Below are positions 45,001 to 50,700 of a stretch of DNA of 64,000 nt, piece after piece; positions within the stretch are counted from its first letter, which is position 1; each line of letters opens with the position of its first letter. This stretch comes from Eremophila alpestris peregrina. Taxonomy: Eukaryota; Chordata; Aves; Passeriformes; Alaudidae. Location of the stretch: contig WMCF01000030.1 in NCBI GenBank assembly GCA_009792885.1, positions 4,132,891-4,196,890 on the forward strand, given 5' to 3'. Position numbers and translations under genes: made by a program. The notes beneath the pieces are model-generated. The model made no database searches. It saw only the letters and a program-made list of their open reading frames with translations, and was not told the DNA's origin.

Positions 45001-47701
45001 AGCTCTGAGCAGACCTTCTGGCCCTGGCTGCAATGCAATGACTAAACACAGTGCAGTGTGTCCATGCTGAGTCTGCACAAATGCCCTGTTGGGCCAAAAA
45101 GCCCCAGATTCCCTTTGTTAGGAGATGTCCCATTAACCCAACCCACGTGTGAATGAAACTCATTCCAGCAATATTCTTAGCTTCAGATACTCACTTACTG
45201 CCAGCTACTTACAATGCTACCAGGGAAACCAGCAAGTCCAGGAGTTCCCAAGTCACCAGGGTCACCTGCTGTCCCATTACAGCCGTCATGACCTGGTTTC
45301 CCCCTTGGTCCTGGCTGGCCTGGATGACCCTGTTGAGGAAAAAAAAAAGTGTTTATCTATCCATCTGTTTCTAGTTTTCCTTTTCCTGTAGTCACAAAGT
45401 ATTTAGACGTTCTCACATTAAGCCCAAGGCTTGGATCCATGGGAAACTAAGATTTTCAAAGACAGAAACAGACAGTGCCTTTTTTTAATATAGCTGCAGC
45501 TTGAACCAGATGCCCCAGACAGCATGAAAAAATGAGTAGTGAAGGACCTCTCAGAAAGGGTAAGAAAGCTATGTTCAATGCAGGCTCTGTTATGCAGAGG
45601 ACTAAGCCAGATAAGGCTGCTGTGCAGGGATCCACCAAGAATTGGGATTGTTAAGTATTTCAGTGCTTCACACTAGAAGAGTGGGAAGAAATGTTTCTCA
45701 CTGAGTTTGAACAGTTTCCAAGCCAGAAAAAAAATCAAAGATGCTGTTGGAGCTAGATTGAGTGTCATGATGAGGCTGTGAATATGGAAGAAAACAGCAG
45801 GGCTCAAAGGTAGCGAGCTGGGGGCACTCCGAGACCCTGACACAGAGCCTCTGAAAAGCTGCTCCTCATACTGTATTTTCATTGCTGTTCCTGCATTCAC
45901 CTTAACTGCTGTTGGTTCTGGTTTGCACTGAGGCTGATGAGTAGCAAGTCTTCCCTTGAGCAGCTCTTTGTTCCAGCAGGCTCAGTCACAAAAACCCAGA
46001 AACTAACATAAAACATTTCTATCTTCTCCTTTATCTATAGAAAGAGTTTTCTCCTTGCTTTTGAGCCATTGCTTAGAAAAAACTGAAAAATATCCATGTC
46101 CTTACTCAGCTCCACCAAATACTGGCACTCCTCATCCCAGAAGAGACTCAATCTTGCCACCATTCTCTCTTGGCTCCCAGCCCAACATCCTAGCACTGTG
46201 CCATTGTGGTTTGTTCAGGTGTCTCTCTACCTGCCTTCCTATGGTCAGTGAAAAGAATAGTTGGAAAATGTAAGGGTGCTTGAAGGGCAGGGGAACTCGA
46301 AGAGAGTACACAACAAAAATGCAGGTTAAAGTTCTGTCTGAAGGTATTTATCCCTCACAATGCAATGTGCAGAGGTCAGGGAGGCAGAGCTGAAAAAGAA
46401 AACATGCCCAGGTAAGAGAAGCAGTCCAGCTATAGCAACACTGGGCTTCACAGGGGAGCAATTTACTCTGCTTCCCAGGATGTTACAGTGCTTGTAAAAA
46501 ATCTGCATGATGCAGTGAGATGAATAAGATCCTTGGCTCAGAAGTGTTAATAGACATGGCAAATATGGTCTTCTTTTCTTCCTTAAAGAGTGAGAAAGAG
46601 GGAGGCAAGGAAGATTGTGAGAGAGAAATCCCTGAAACTTGATAGGAAGCTCTTCTGGAAACAAAAGAGGGTGAAAGCAGAGTGGATGTGGATGCGTGGG
46701 CTGCAAAGCGGGGCCCTGGTGTCAGGGAGCACTACAAAGGAAACCCAAGCCTGGGAACTCTGTCCAGGGATTCCAGTGACTCAGATTTCTTTGTTATTTT
46801 ATGACACAAGATGTAAAGAAGTGTAGGCTGGGAAAATACTGTGCTGTGAACTTTACCCGGTTTTCCTCTTTGAGTGTTTCAGTTTCATAGACCTGGTCAA
46901 TTTGTTCAAACTTTTACACTGTTTAGTGCTCAGTAATATTTTAAAGACAATCTCAAGCATGTCATATAAACTTATAAAGCAAATTAACCATAGTTATTAT
47001 TCTTAAAATCACTGGTCATTATATGAGCTTTGCAAATCAGAAATAATTAGGAATGACCAACTCGTGTTCTTCATTCATAAGCTTAAGAGTTGTGAAGCAC
47101 TTATGCTACAGGTCTTTCCTACAAAAGAACATACTTAGCTGGGTAACCTCCAGAGACACAGGAAATTTCTATCCTTTTCTGTTCCTTTTACAAGGGGATT
47201 TCTTCATAGGACAAAACAAATGGATTAACTATGGGAGGGAATGAGAGGGAGCACAGATTCTGCTCTTTTGTTGTATATCTGCAGTTCCACTCACTTCAGC
47301 AAACGTCCTTAGCTGAAAAGTGTGTACGTGCCCAACACACAATTTAACCCAGACATTTTAATTAAAGTACAAAGGCTTTAAGCTAGCCTGCAATATTTGC
47401 ATTTGGTGACTTCTTCAAGATGAAGTAACCTGCTACTTACAGGAATGCCATCTGCCCCAGGGAATCCAGTGACTCCTCTTTGTCCCTAGAGTGAAACAGC
47501 ACAATTAAAATGATGTTCTGCTAGCATTTTCCTTGTTAGCTAAAACATTTGATATTCAAAAGTTACCACTTCTCCTTTGGGTCCAGTTATTCCTGGGGAT
47601 CCTCTTTCACCTTTGTGACCTTTGGGACCTTGCACTCCTGGGATCCCCATCAATCCTGGTGGTCCAGTGAATCCCTGTGATCCAAGGAGTCCTGGCTGGC
47701 C
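1..47701 (-). CDS. COL4A2: Collagen type IV alpha-2 chain, spliced, partial at both ends (44 exons)
   Basis: The gene encodes the alpha-2(IV) chain, which joins two alpha-1(IV) chains in the heterotrimer that forms the basement membrane network outside the cell. Forty-four exons were read from Gly-X-Y periodicity and GT-AG boundaries. Phases agree at every junction and the joined frame is open for 1,604 codons. Identity rests on peptides I recall from human alpha-2(IV): [32 protein letters not shown] and the NC1 stretch [18 protein letters not shown]. Alpha-4 and alpha-6 differ at these sites. The 5' exons start and end on whole Gly codons (phase 0); most 3' exons split a Gly codon (phase 1), as is typical of type IV collagen genes. 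The start codon, signal peptide and 7S cysteines are upstream of the window, and the last part of NC1 is downstream. COL4A1 would be the divergent neighbour beyond the right edge. Assignment to COL4A2 is very secure; orthology to a given species is not testable here. Confidence 0.97.
106..2686 (-). other. COL4A2 intron between E43 and E44
   Basis: A 2.6-kb intron. It holds a decayed CR1 fragment at about 370-620. Apart from AT-rich stretches I see nothing else; open frames here are short and lack family features. Confidence 0.85.
370..620 (-). mobile_element. CR1 LINE 3' fragment, degraded
   Basis: On the plus strand the text reads as the reverse complement of a CR1 3' end: GAATCATTTAGGTGGAAAGG, the GGAGGTCACT block, CCTGCTCAAAGCAGGGCTGA, and further left-over blocks such as CTCCAAGGATGGA. 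CR1 is the dominant LINE of birds and reptiles. Element sense is the minus strand. Divergence is high. Confidence 0.75.
2687..2973 (-). CDS. COL4A2: COL4A2 exon E43, NC1 middle
   Basis: A 287-bp exon, phase 1 to phase 0. It encodes [20 protein letters not shown], then [31 protein letters not shown], the start of the second NC1 repeat ([20 protein letters not shown]) and WIGYSFLM. The cysteine spacing is that of an intact type IV NC1 domain. Donor GTATTT, acceptor TTACCAG. Confidence 0.98.
3254..3445 (-). CDS. COL4A2: COL4A2 exon E42, end of helix and start of NC1
   Basis: Sixty-four codons. The helix ends [20 protein letters not shown], after which the first NC1 subdomain begins: [38 protein letters not shown]1 starts trimer assembly and joins protomers head to head in the network. 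Differences from human alpha-2 are few (SVSM for SVSI, SD for TD). Phase 1; donor GTATGT. Confidence 0.98.
4170..4248 (+). repeat. Polypyrimidine (polypurine on transcript strand) tract
   Basis: About 80 bases are almost only C and T on the plus strand (CCTTCCTTTTCCCTTCCCTT and similar), so the COL4A2 pre-mRNA carries a purine run about 80 nt downstream of the E41 donor. Confidence 0.85.
4326..4442 (-). CDS. COL4A2: COL4A2 exon E41
   Basis: Thirty-nine codons: [20 protein letters not shown] (human GFRGAPGKAGPQGRGG), then helix ending GPVGFEG. The last break of the helix lies at IPAPPG. Phase 1; donor GTAAGA. Confidence 0.95.
5062..5208 (-). CDS. COL4A2: COL4A2 exon E40, proline-rich interruption
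   Basis: Forty-nine codons: [10 protein letters not shown], then the break [17 protein letters not shown], then GNIGPQG and [13 protein letters not shown]. Human has IPQKIAVQPGTVG at the break. Phase 1; donor GTAGGA. Confidence 0.94.
5795..5890 (-). mobile_element. CR1 LINE 3' tail fragment
   Basis: The plus strand reads TCACAGAGTCATGCAGGATG, then GGAGGTCACCAAGCCCAACC and CTCCTGCTCAAAGCAGGGCT, the reverse complement of a CR1 3' end. It ends about 50 bp before the E39 donor. Confidence 0.75.
5943..6041 (-). CDS. COL4A2: COL4A2 exon E39
   Basis: Thirty-three codons, unbroken repeat from [16 protein letters not shown] to GDRGVTG. Phase 1; donor GTAAGT, acceptor CATTAAAG. Confidence 0.93.
6176..6337 (-). 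CDS. COL4A2: COL4A2 exon E38
   Basis: Fifty-four codons starting [19 protein letters not shown]. The short slip IPAPPG corresponds to the human SAALPG. Ends GFPGPKG. Phase 1; donor GTAAGG, acceptor CTAAACAG. Confidence 0.94.
7687..7803 (-). CDS. COL4A2: COL4A2 exon E37, interruption with N-glycosylation sequon
   Basis: Thirty-nine codons, including [16 protein letters not shown]. The SNISG break with its NIS sequon is shared with human PPSNISGAPGDKG, so a glycan there is plausible. Phase 1; donor GTGATT, acceptor CTTTCAG. Confidence 0.95.
9142..9267 (-). CDS. COL4A2: COL4A2 exon E36, with interruption
   Basis: Forty-two codons: [12 protein letters not shown], then the break [14 protein letters not shown] where human has GDPGEANTLPGPVG. 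Phase 1; donor GTCTGT, the least standard donor in the set but still GT. Confidence 0.93.
9686..9757 (-). CDS. COL4A2: COL4A2 exon E35
   Basis: Twenty-four codons: [19 protein letters not shown], then LPGSPG. It is nearly identical to human [16 protein letters not shown], one of the most constant stretches of this chain. Phase 1; donor GTAAGT. Confidence 0.95.
10955..10975 (+). repeat. (TTC)7 microsatellite
   Basis: Seven perfect TTC units on the plus strand, that is (GAA)7 in the transcript, starting 65 nt downstream of the E34 donor. Confidence 0.95.
11041..11148 (-). CDS. COL4A2: COL4A2 exon E34
   Basis: Thirty-six codons of unbroken repeat from [13 protein letters not shown] to GLPGQAG, including [10 protein letters not shown] (human GDDGWPGAPG). 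Phase 1; donor GTATTT. Confidence 0.94.
12048..12155 (-). CDS. COL4A2: COL4A2 exon E33
   Basis: Thirty-six codons of unbroken repeat from [16 protein letters not shown] to GSVGQEG. Phase 1; donor GTAAAA, acceptor TTTCCCAG. Confidence 0.93.
12765..12839 (-). CDS. COL4A2: COL4A2 exon E32, with interruption
   Basis: Twenty-five codons: [17 protein letters not shown], then helix. TINLPG is identical to the human interruption [14 protein letters not shown]. The bird sequence places RGD immediately before the break (human has IGD). Phase 1; donor GTATTA. Confidence 0.95.
13219..13282 (-). CDS. COL4A2: COL4A2 exon E31
   Basis: Sixty-four bp, phase 0 to phase 1, encoding [19 protein letters not shown] and EI. 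It starts on a whole Gly codon, which fits E30 ending in phase 0. Donor GTGAGT, acceptor ATGATAG. Confidence 0.92.
13533..14092 (+). mobile_element. Solo LTR of an avian ERVL-like endogenous retrovirus
   Basis: The 560-bp element starts TGTGCTGGCTTTGGCTGG and ends GGTTAAACCATAACA (TG...CA ends). It is bounded on both sides by GTCCT (13528-13532 and 14093-14097), a 5-bp target duplication. Internal blocks such as GCTGGAAACACTGTTAATAA and TCACTTTTACCC are typical of an abundant bird LTR family. No retroviral coding sequence is attached. It lies antisense to COL4A2. Confidence 0.85.
13903..13945 (+). repeat. ATT/ACT trinucleotide run inside the LTR
   Basis: An impure TTA/CTA trinucleotide run (ATTATTATTACTACTACTAC and onward) lies inside the solo LTR at the place where related avian LTRs also carry a variable ATT-rich stretch. 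Confidence 0.85.
14699..14880 (-). CDS. COL4A2: COL4A2 exon E30, with interruption
   Basis: A 182-bp exon, phase 1 to phase 0. It contains [17 protein letters not shown] (human GHIKGVKGDIGVPG) and ends GTTGVR before donor GTGAGT. The intron downstream holds the solo LTR. Confidence 0.95.
15039..15164 (-). CDS. COL4A2: COL4A2 exon E29, methionine-rich interruption
   Basis: Forty-two codons: [10 protein letters not shown], then the break [16 protein letters not shown], then [10 protein letters not shown]. Human has [20 protein letters not shown] at this site. The bird interruption carries four methionines. Phase 1; donor GTCAGT, acceptor CCTTTAG. Confidence 0.94.
16400..16543 (-). CDS. COL4A2: COL4A2 exon E28
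   Basis: Forty-eight codons, unbroken repeat: [19 protein letters not shown], then RPGLKG and onward. Human GDRGSPGMDGFQGMPGLKG aligns. Phase 1; donor GTATTT. Confidence 0.95.
16903..16974 (-). other. Candidate extra in-frame exon within COL4A2 (uncertain)
   Basis: Seventy-two bp lie between an AG acceptor (CTTGTTTAG) and a GT donor (CTTCAG then GTAGAC). Both ends are in phase 1, the same as the neighbouring exons E27 and E28, so inclusion would add 24 residues without a stop: [19 protein letters not shown], then CISS. This looks like helix followed by a cysteine-containing interruption. The human alpha-2 chain as I remember it has nothing between the peptides of E27 and E28. It may be a lineage-specific cassette exon, a decayed exon or a coincidence. 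Confidence 0.3.
17662..17832 (-). CDS. COL4A2: COL4A2 exon E27
   Basis: Fifty-seven codons, unbroken repeat, including [19 protein letters not shown] (human GPVGMKGLSGDRGDAGFTG) and ending [10 protein letters not shown]. Phase 1; donor GTGAGC. Confidence 0.95.
18315..18476 (-). CDS. COL4A2: COL4A2 exon E26
   Basis: Fifty-four codons of unbroken Gly-X-Y, from [19 protein letters not shown] to GSQGPLG. Phase 1; acceptor TCTTTTAG, donor GTGAGG. Confidence 0.94.
20608..20829 (-). CDS. COL4A2: COL4A2 exon E25 (longest helix exon)
   Basis: Seventy-four codons. Helix from [16 protein letters not shown] is broken once at [18 protein letters not shown], which matches human GLPGEVLGAQPGPRGDAG almost residue for residue and is diagnostic of alpha-2. 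Phase 1; donor GTAACA. Confidence 0.96.
21792..21899 (-). CDS. COL4A2: COL4A2 exon E24
   Basis: Thirty-six codons of perfect repeat beginning [13 protein letters not shown], with [10 protein letters not shown] in the middle, which adds an NGT sequon not present in the human peptide I recall. Phase 1; donor GTATCT. Confidence 0.94.
24118..24448 (+). pseudogene. Probable processed retrocopy (mRNA-derived), parent unknown
   Basis: On the plus strand an open stretch ends with a stop at 24382-24384. It is followed by AATAAA at 24415-24420 and, ten bases later, eighteen A residues (24431-24448), the layout of a copied mRNA 3' end. The reading frame ends [20 protein letters not shown] plus a short tail. 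It contains [14 protein letters not shown] and, further on, KTYKYCKK, which faintly recalls degenerate C2H2 zinc fingers. AAAGAGCT occurs at 24106-24113 and again at 24446-24453, a possible imperfect target duplication that would set the left edge. The parent gene is not recognised. Confidence 0.5.
25311..25335. repeat. Perfect 11-bp inverted repeat, 3-base loop
   Basis: CAATGTAATTT and AAATTACATTG are exact reverse complements separated by CTA, lying about 95 bp beyond the E23 donor within the intron. Confidence 0.9.
25431..25493 (-). CDS. COL4A2: COL4A2 exon E23, second loop cysteine
   Basis: Twenty-one codons: [19 protein letters not shown] and ATG. Its cysteine aligns with human PGCIGGPKGLPG and would pair with the cysteine of E22. 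Phase 1; acceptor TTTGCAG, donor GTATTG. Confidence 0.92.
26227..26286 (-). CDS. COL4A2: COL4A2 exon E22, cysteine-loop interruption with RGD
   Basis: Twenty codons with no Gly-X-Y periodicity. The split codon reads Asp, followed by [19 protein letters not shown]. Human alpha-2 has a non-collagenous segment starting IDCDTDVKRAVGGD at the same place, whose two cysteines are thought to close a loop unique to this chain. Here the first cysteine is in this exon and the second is in E23. The loop contains RGD where human has GGDR. Acceptor GCTCACAG, donor GTACTG, phase 1. Confidence 0.88.
27073..27274 (-). CDS. COL4A2: COL4A2 exon E21
   Basis: A 202-bp exon, phase 0 to phase 1, starting [18 protein letters not shown] and ending GEPGQPG. 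The slip GLPGEGFPG matches the human GLGLPG region in position. Human [13 protein letters not shown] aligns with the start. Donor GTAAGA. Confidence 0.94.
28391..28497 (-). CDS. COL4A2: COL4A2 exon E20
   Basis: A 107-bp exon, phase 1 to phase 0: [13 protein letters not shown], then [16 protein letters not shown]. Human alpha-2 has GRDGLDGFPGLPG. It is only 87 bp from E19. Donor GTGAGC. Confidence 0.94.
28585..28657 (-). CDS. COL4A2: COL4A2 exon E19, with interruption
   Basis: Seventy-three bp, phase 0 to phase 1: [13 protein letters not shown], then [13 protein letters not shown]. The ITTKG end matches human GAKGDSRTITTKG. The acceptor tract is rich in T and G rather than C. Donor GTAGAG. 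Confidence 0.94.
29194..29216. repeat. Perfect 10-bp inverted repeat, 3-base loop
   Basis: ATCAAGTGAT and ATCACTTGAT flank CAA. The same stretch also reads as two direct copies of TGATCAAATCAC. Confidence 0.88.
29240..29360 (-). mobile_element. CR1 LINE fragment
   Basis: Plus-strand blocks CTGGTCCAGCCCAGCACCTG, GAGCAGGTTGCTCAGGGCCT and CTCAAAGGAGGGAAAC match the reverse complement of the CR1 3' region. It is old and short. Confidence 0.65.
30571..30843 (+). mobile_element. CR1 LINE 3' end, antisense to COL4A2
   Basis: The element reads forward on the plus strand: GGACAAGAGGAATGATTTTA, TAGATATTAGGAAGAAATTC, CATCCTTGGAAGTGTTCAAG, GGTCCCTTCTAACTCAGAGC, ending in ATTCTGCAATTCCTTGAT in place of the ATTCTRTGA tail. 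It includes the last codons of the reverse-transcriptase frame and the 3'UTR. Confidence 0.88.
31438..31604 (-). CDS. COL4A2: COL4A2 exon E18, cysteine-containing interruption
   Basis: Its 167 bp open with [18 protein letters not shown], a cysteine-pair interruption, followed by 13 Gly-X-Y triplets. Human alpha-2 has GECRCTEGDEAIKG here, so both cysteines are kept but their spacing changes from CxC to CxxC. It enters in phase 1 and leaves in phase 0. Donor GTGAGA. Confidence 0.95.
31908..32000 (-). CDS. COL4A2: COL4A2 exon E17
   Basis: Thirty-one codons starting [26 protein letters not shown] is shared with human alpha-2. Ends [10 protein letters not shown]. Phase 1; donor GTAGGT. Confidence 0.94.
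32436..32510 (+). repeat. (TTTCA)15 perfect pentanucleotide array
   Basis: Fifteen perfect TTTCA units (75 bp) on the plus strand, (TGAAA)15 in the COL4A2 transcript. It begins about 100 nt downstream of the E16 donor. Confidence 0.98.
32610..32765 (-). CDS. COL4A2: COL4A2 exon E16, with interruption
   Basis: Fifty-two codons: [20 protein letters not shown], the break [11 protein letters not shown], and then uninterrupted helix. Human [17 protein letters not shown] and the nearby IPALYGGPPG align. The 3' half of the exon is much more GC-rich than its flanks. Phase 1; donor GTAAGG. A pentanucleotide array begins about 100 bp downstream of this donor. Confidence 0.95.
33158..33259 (-). CDS. 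COL4A2: COL4A2 exon E15
   Basis: Thirty-four codons from [16 protein letters not shown] to GLPGFTDG, phase 1 at both ends. Human alpha-2 begins the same segment with ARGDPGFPG. Donor GTAATA, acceptor CTTTCAG. Confidence 0.94.
34109..34168 (+). repeat. Compound (CTTT)n(CTGT)n microsatellite
   Basis: About ten CTTT units followed by three CTGT units on the plus strand; the transcript strand is purine-rich GAAA. Confidence 0.95.
34541..34607 (-). CDS. COL4A2: COL4A2 exon E14, phase switch 0 to 1
   Basis: Sixty-seven bp starting on a whole Gly codon and ending one base into the next, so the gene changes from phase-0 to phase-1 introns here. It encodes [19 protein letters not shown] and then PRK. 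The interruption has the same size as human PAYSPHPSLAK. Donor GTACAT. Confidence 0.92.
34874..34927 (-). CDS. COL4A2: COL4A2 exon E13 (54-bp unit exon)
   Basis: Eighteen codons, [18 protein letters not shown], the classic 54-bp collagen exon length, matching human GSRGLDGYQGPDGPRGPK in size and pattern. Phase 0; donor GTACTG, acceptor TATTACAG. Confidence 0.93.
36964..37008 (-). CDS. COL4A2: COL4A2 exon E12
   Basis: A 45-bp phase-0 exon encoding [15 protein letters not shown], five triplets. Donor GTGAGT, acceptor TTCATAG. Confidence 0.92.
37780..37842 (-). CDS. COL4A2: COL4A2 exon E11, starts with an interruption
   Basis: Twenty-one codons: VLLFPPEK breaks the repeat before [12 protein letters not shown] restores it. 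Human has GISLKGEEGIMGFPGLR at this site, so the right half is conserved and the hydrophobic left half is not. Phase 0; donor GTGAGT. Confidence 0.92.
39053..39097 (-). CDS. COL4A2: COL4A2 exon E10
   Basis: A 45-bp phase-0 exon encoding [15 protein letters not shown], five perfect triplets. Donor GTAAGT, acceptor TTATTAG. Confidence 0.92.
40221..40295 (-). CDS. COL4A2: COL4A2 exon E9, helix then interruption
   Basis: Twenty-five codons: [17 protein letters not shown], then GVPSDKHK without Gly periodicity. The human interruption here is several residues longer, so this segment varies in length between lineages. Phase 0; acceptor CCTGCAG, donor GTAATT. Confidence 0.9.
40831..40872 (-). CDS. 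COL4A2: COL4A2 exon E8
   Basis: Fourteen codons, [14 protein letters not shown]. The one-residue slip (GNR-GL-GFY) is shared with human alpha-2 [14 protein letters not shown] and is a good marker of the chain. Phase 0. Confidence 0.95.
41519..41554 (-). CDS. COL4A2: COL4A2 exon E7
   Basis: A 36-bp phase-0 exon encoding [12 protein letters not shown], a proline-rich and therefore stable stretch of helix. Acceptor CCCCAG, donor GTAAGT. Confidence 0.92.
42068..42098 (+). repeat. A31 homopolymer run
   Basis: Thirty-one consecutive A. The variant polyadenylation hexamer AGTAAA lies about 18 bases upstream, so a retrotransposed 3' end is possible, but no recognisable body precedes it. Confidence 0.95.
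42693..42755 (-). CDS. COL4A2: COL4A2 exon E6
   Basis: Twenty-one codons, seven triplets, beginning [16 protein letters not shown] and ending in GRP as the human segment does. Phase 0; donor GTAAGT. The intron to E5 is only 93 bp. Confidence 0.94.
42849..42884 (-). CDS. COL4A2: COL4A2 exon E5
   Basis: A 36-bp exon, [12 protein letters not shown], four Gly-X-Y triplets, phase 0. Its length equals that of the human segment GEPGEPGLVGFQ. Acceptor TTTTTTTAG, donor GTAAGT. Confidence 0.92.
44427..44498 (-). CDS. COL4A2: COL4A2 exon E4, helix end plus first interruption
   Basis: Twenty-four codons: [19 protein letters not shown] followed by ISRYR, where the Gly-X-Y repeat is lost. The human alpha-2 counterpart [18 protein letters not shown] is the same length and also ends in RYR, a strong chain-specific match. 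Phase 0; donor GTACGC. Confidence 0.95.
45213..45329 (-). CDS. COL4A2: COL4A2 exon E3, with conserved Cys and N-glycosylation sequon
   Basis: Thirty-nine codons beginning [13 protein letters not shown]. It contains [12 protein letters not shown]: the helix cysteine and the NGT sequon that in type IV chains belong to the 7S tetramerisation region (cross-linking and N-glycan). Alpha-4 lacks this cysteine, which supports alpha-2. Phase 0; donor GTAAGT; acceptor preceded by a run of T. Confidence 0.96.
47441..47485 (-). CDS. COL4A2: COL4A2 exon E2
   Basis: A 45-bp, phase-0 exon encoding [15 protein letters not shown], differing at three residues from the human [15 protein letters not shown] as I recall it. 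The donor is GTAAGT. Only 81 bp of intron separate it from E1. Confidence 0.95.
47567..47701 (-). CDS. COL4A2: COL4A2 exon E1 (first helix exon in window)
   Basis: Forty-five codons, phase 0 at both ends, fifteen uninterrupted Gly-X-Y triplets from [16 protein letters not shown] to GITGPKGEV. In the human chain the matching peptide (GQPGPVGPQGYNGPPG) directly follows the 7S cysteine segment, so the next exon upstream should carry those cysteines. The acceptor reads TTATCAG and the donor GTAACT. Confidence 0.95.
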
Positions 47702-50700
47702 CTGATAAAAACAATAAAACAGCATTTACATAGGAACAGTTGTGATGCATGAAGCTGGATAGGTTATCACTGCTGCAACTGAGTCAATCTCTCAAAGAAA
47801 AAATAAACAGAATTTCTTTCCATCCCAGCAGGCCAGGCTCTTTGATAAAAGTCATCTGAAACACAACACAGAGAAACTCCAGCAGCAGTGATTATATTGC
47901 ACATATGGTCACAAAATTAACACATGGATGTTACCACTCAAACCAAAATTCAGTACTTCAGTATTCATGGCCACTCTACGAAAAAACTGTTTTCTTTGGA
48001 ATGAGGTTTCTCAAGAGTGATTCTCCTACAATGATGCTCCAAACAAGTAAAATATGCTTAACTGTGAAATTTGCTTATTGGCCATATTTATTACAAGTGG
48101 CATCTGCTATTTAATGGCAGGAACTTCTGCCTCTTTAGTATTTCCATTCAGCAGTGGAGCCTGAAAATGATGGGACATGCATGGATCCACACGGGTTGAA
48201 GAGCTGCACACAAGGGCTCCCTGGTCATTCTCCCTTCCAGCGCTGGTTCGGCTCTTCAACCACTGTTTAAAAATAATCCCTGTTGGCTGACAACATCACA
48301 AGGCTCAAAAGGGGAAAAAACAATTTTGAAATGACACAGTGGTGGTTTAAGTAATGGATTGTGACAGTATGTCTGAGACCTGTGAACTGAAGTAATTGAG
48401 TATTGTTCCAAATGCAGCGTCACATGCACCAAAGGCACACATGTTTTGTGTACTCACTGCACTAATGACATTAATAGTACATTGTTGCAATCTTGTCTGG
48501 AGAAATGTGTTTTAAATGGGGCAAAGCACCATTTACCAAGATATTAAAATTAAGTCAAATCTAATGAAAGTTGTGTTTAAAATGCAATTAGATTTTTTTC
48601 ACAGACCAGACTGGAACAGCACCCTTATCTCACAAAGGATAAGAACTACAGTAAACCACAAACACATATATATTTTTATCAAAAAGATGATTAAAAAATA
48701 CTTCTTTTAGTATAAAATACTTACGGTCTTGCCCATGCCTTCAAAGAAAGAGCTACAAGGTGAATGCAATTTATGTTCAAGAGTTCAATTTCATTTAATG
48801 CCATTGAGGTGGAAAGAGGGCAGTGAGGGGACTTGAAAAAAGGCACATGAATATAGCCTAATTTCTTTGGATCAGGAAGTTGTACCAAAGATACTGAACA
48901 ATGCCTTACTGGTATTAGGCAAAATTTATTTTAGTCTTATAGGCCCATTTGTGATACACTTTAAAAAGTCATAGTCAACAATTATCTAAAATAAACATTT
49001 ATCTGTGCTATAGTTGTCTTCATACCATGTACCCCAAACCAACGCTATGCCTGAAACACAGCTTACTTGTAGCTTCAAAAACAAATCAATTTTCCACACT
49101 GCTTCCATGTAAAATGGTTATCACAACACTTGGGGTAGGTTTCATATTTTAAATCTTATTGCATTGCATCATATGAGTCCATATTGAGAAGCTGACACAG
49201 CCAAACAAATAACAGAACTGAGTGCAAGTCTTTGATTTTGGAAGAAGACTAGGAATGAGCAAATATGAAGGCTGAATTATGTGGAGTTCCTTGGGACAAG
49301 CCACCAGGGTGGATTTGTACAGTATGGATTTTTTGCTCTACTGTTATGACTGATGGTTTAGGAGCAGTGCCGAAGGACAACATGAATTTAAGTGTTTGAG
49401 TTGTCAGTGTGAAAGAGAATTCCCTGTGCTTACAACCAAACCTGACTTTATACAGCATCCCTACTTTCAAACCAAATCTGCTCATGTGGATGATTAGGCC
49501 AGTCTTTTCAGATAAACAGAGAAGAAACAAAGATTACATGAACAAATCTAAAACATAAAAGAACTCATGTTGGCAGGAGATATATGCACAAGCAGCTGCT
49601 CATTTCCTTATACCAGGCACCCAGGTTACTACATATGCATCTACCTCCACCAGCAGTAGTTTTTAGTTTTTTCAAAATGCAGTGAATCTCTAAAATTTAT
49701 TCTGTGGAGGTGCAGATCACAGTAGACATATATTTTGAGTTGCCTGACTTGAATGGAAAGATGCTGATTAAAAGCTCTAGAATACTGACTTAAATCTGAA
49801 CCAGAATTTTTCAGTGTGAGTCCCAAGATCAGGAAAAATAAAATCTTTCTTATGACACATTTTCTCCACTTTTCTTACCTATTATGGCTCAAAATTTAGG
49901 TATATAGGAATTGACAAAATACATATGAGCATGCCTCATGAAGCTGCCTTTTTAGGGAAATAGGCATTTCATTCATTAAAATTATGGAGTCAGTGATCAT
50001 TTTTTTGTTTGTTGGGGTTCTTTTGGTAGAGCAGTATGAATTCTCATGCAAATATCAATCAAAATATTTCAATTTTACTATAAAGCCTTAAAATATTATT
50101 CAACACATAAGATACTTTGTTCTTCCTCATGCACTCAAATCTAGAAAGGAACCTTTAAAAAGGTTCAAAAAGGATGGAAACATATCCATTATATCTGCAA
50201 AGAACACAGAAAAATGATTCAAATTAATTTCAAGAGATTTTAGTTGGCCCCAGTTGCATTTAATTTCTGAAAATAAATGTTTCAGTTGCTTCAGCAAAGA
50301 AAGGAATACATGGGTTCTCTGCACTGAAAATGCCATTACATTTTTTGAGTCCCTGAAAGCCACAATAAGTCATTCAAATTCCTAAAACCACTCATCCTCC
50401 TGAGATAAGCAAACTATCTCTTTAGTGTCCCTCAACCTTCCTTTAGAGGGCAGCTGTCTGGAGGTAAAACAGAACTTTTCATTGCAGTTTCTGATAAAAG
50501 CCTGGCTATGTTCAAAATTTTCAAATCTGTGCCTGGCTTTCTACAGAGACCATGCAGGGCTGTACAGTTCAAAGGTGGTATTCCATGGAATATGTTACCT
50601 TTCTAACTCCTACATCAGATACCGCTCTCCCAGTCACATTTTCCTGTCTGGTGTGGAGGAAGAAATAAGCAAAGAATGGAAAACAAGGAAGAGGACGGGT

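Larger units (their letters stand above)
42756..47566 (-). other. COL4A2 introns between E1 and E6
   Basis: Introns 42756-42848, 42885-44426, 44499-45212, 45330-47440 and 47486-47566. I see no repeat family or extra exon. Confidence 0.7.

Noticed and set aside
1..47701. Gene could be COL4A4 or COL4A6 (same alpha-2-like branch, also minus-strand partner of a divergent pair)
   Set aside because: Chain-specific peptides decide it: [63 protein letters not shown] and SNISG fit alpha-2. Alpha-4 and alpha-6 differ at each of these, and segment lengths also match alpha-2.
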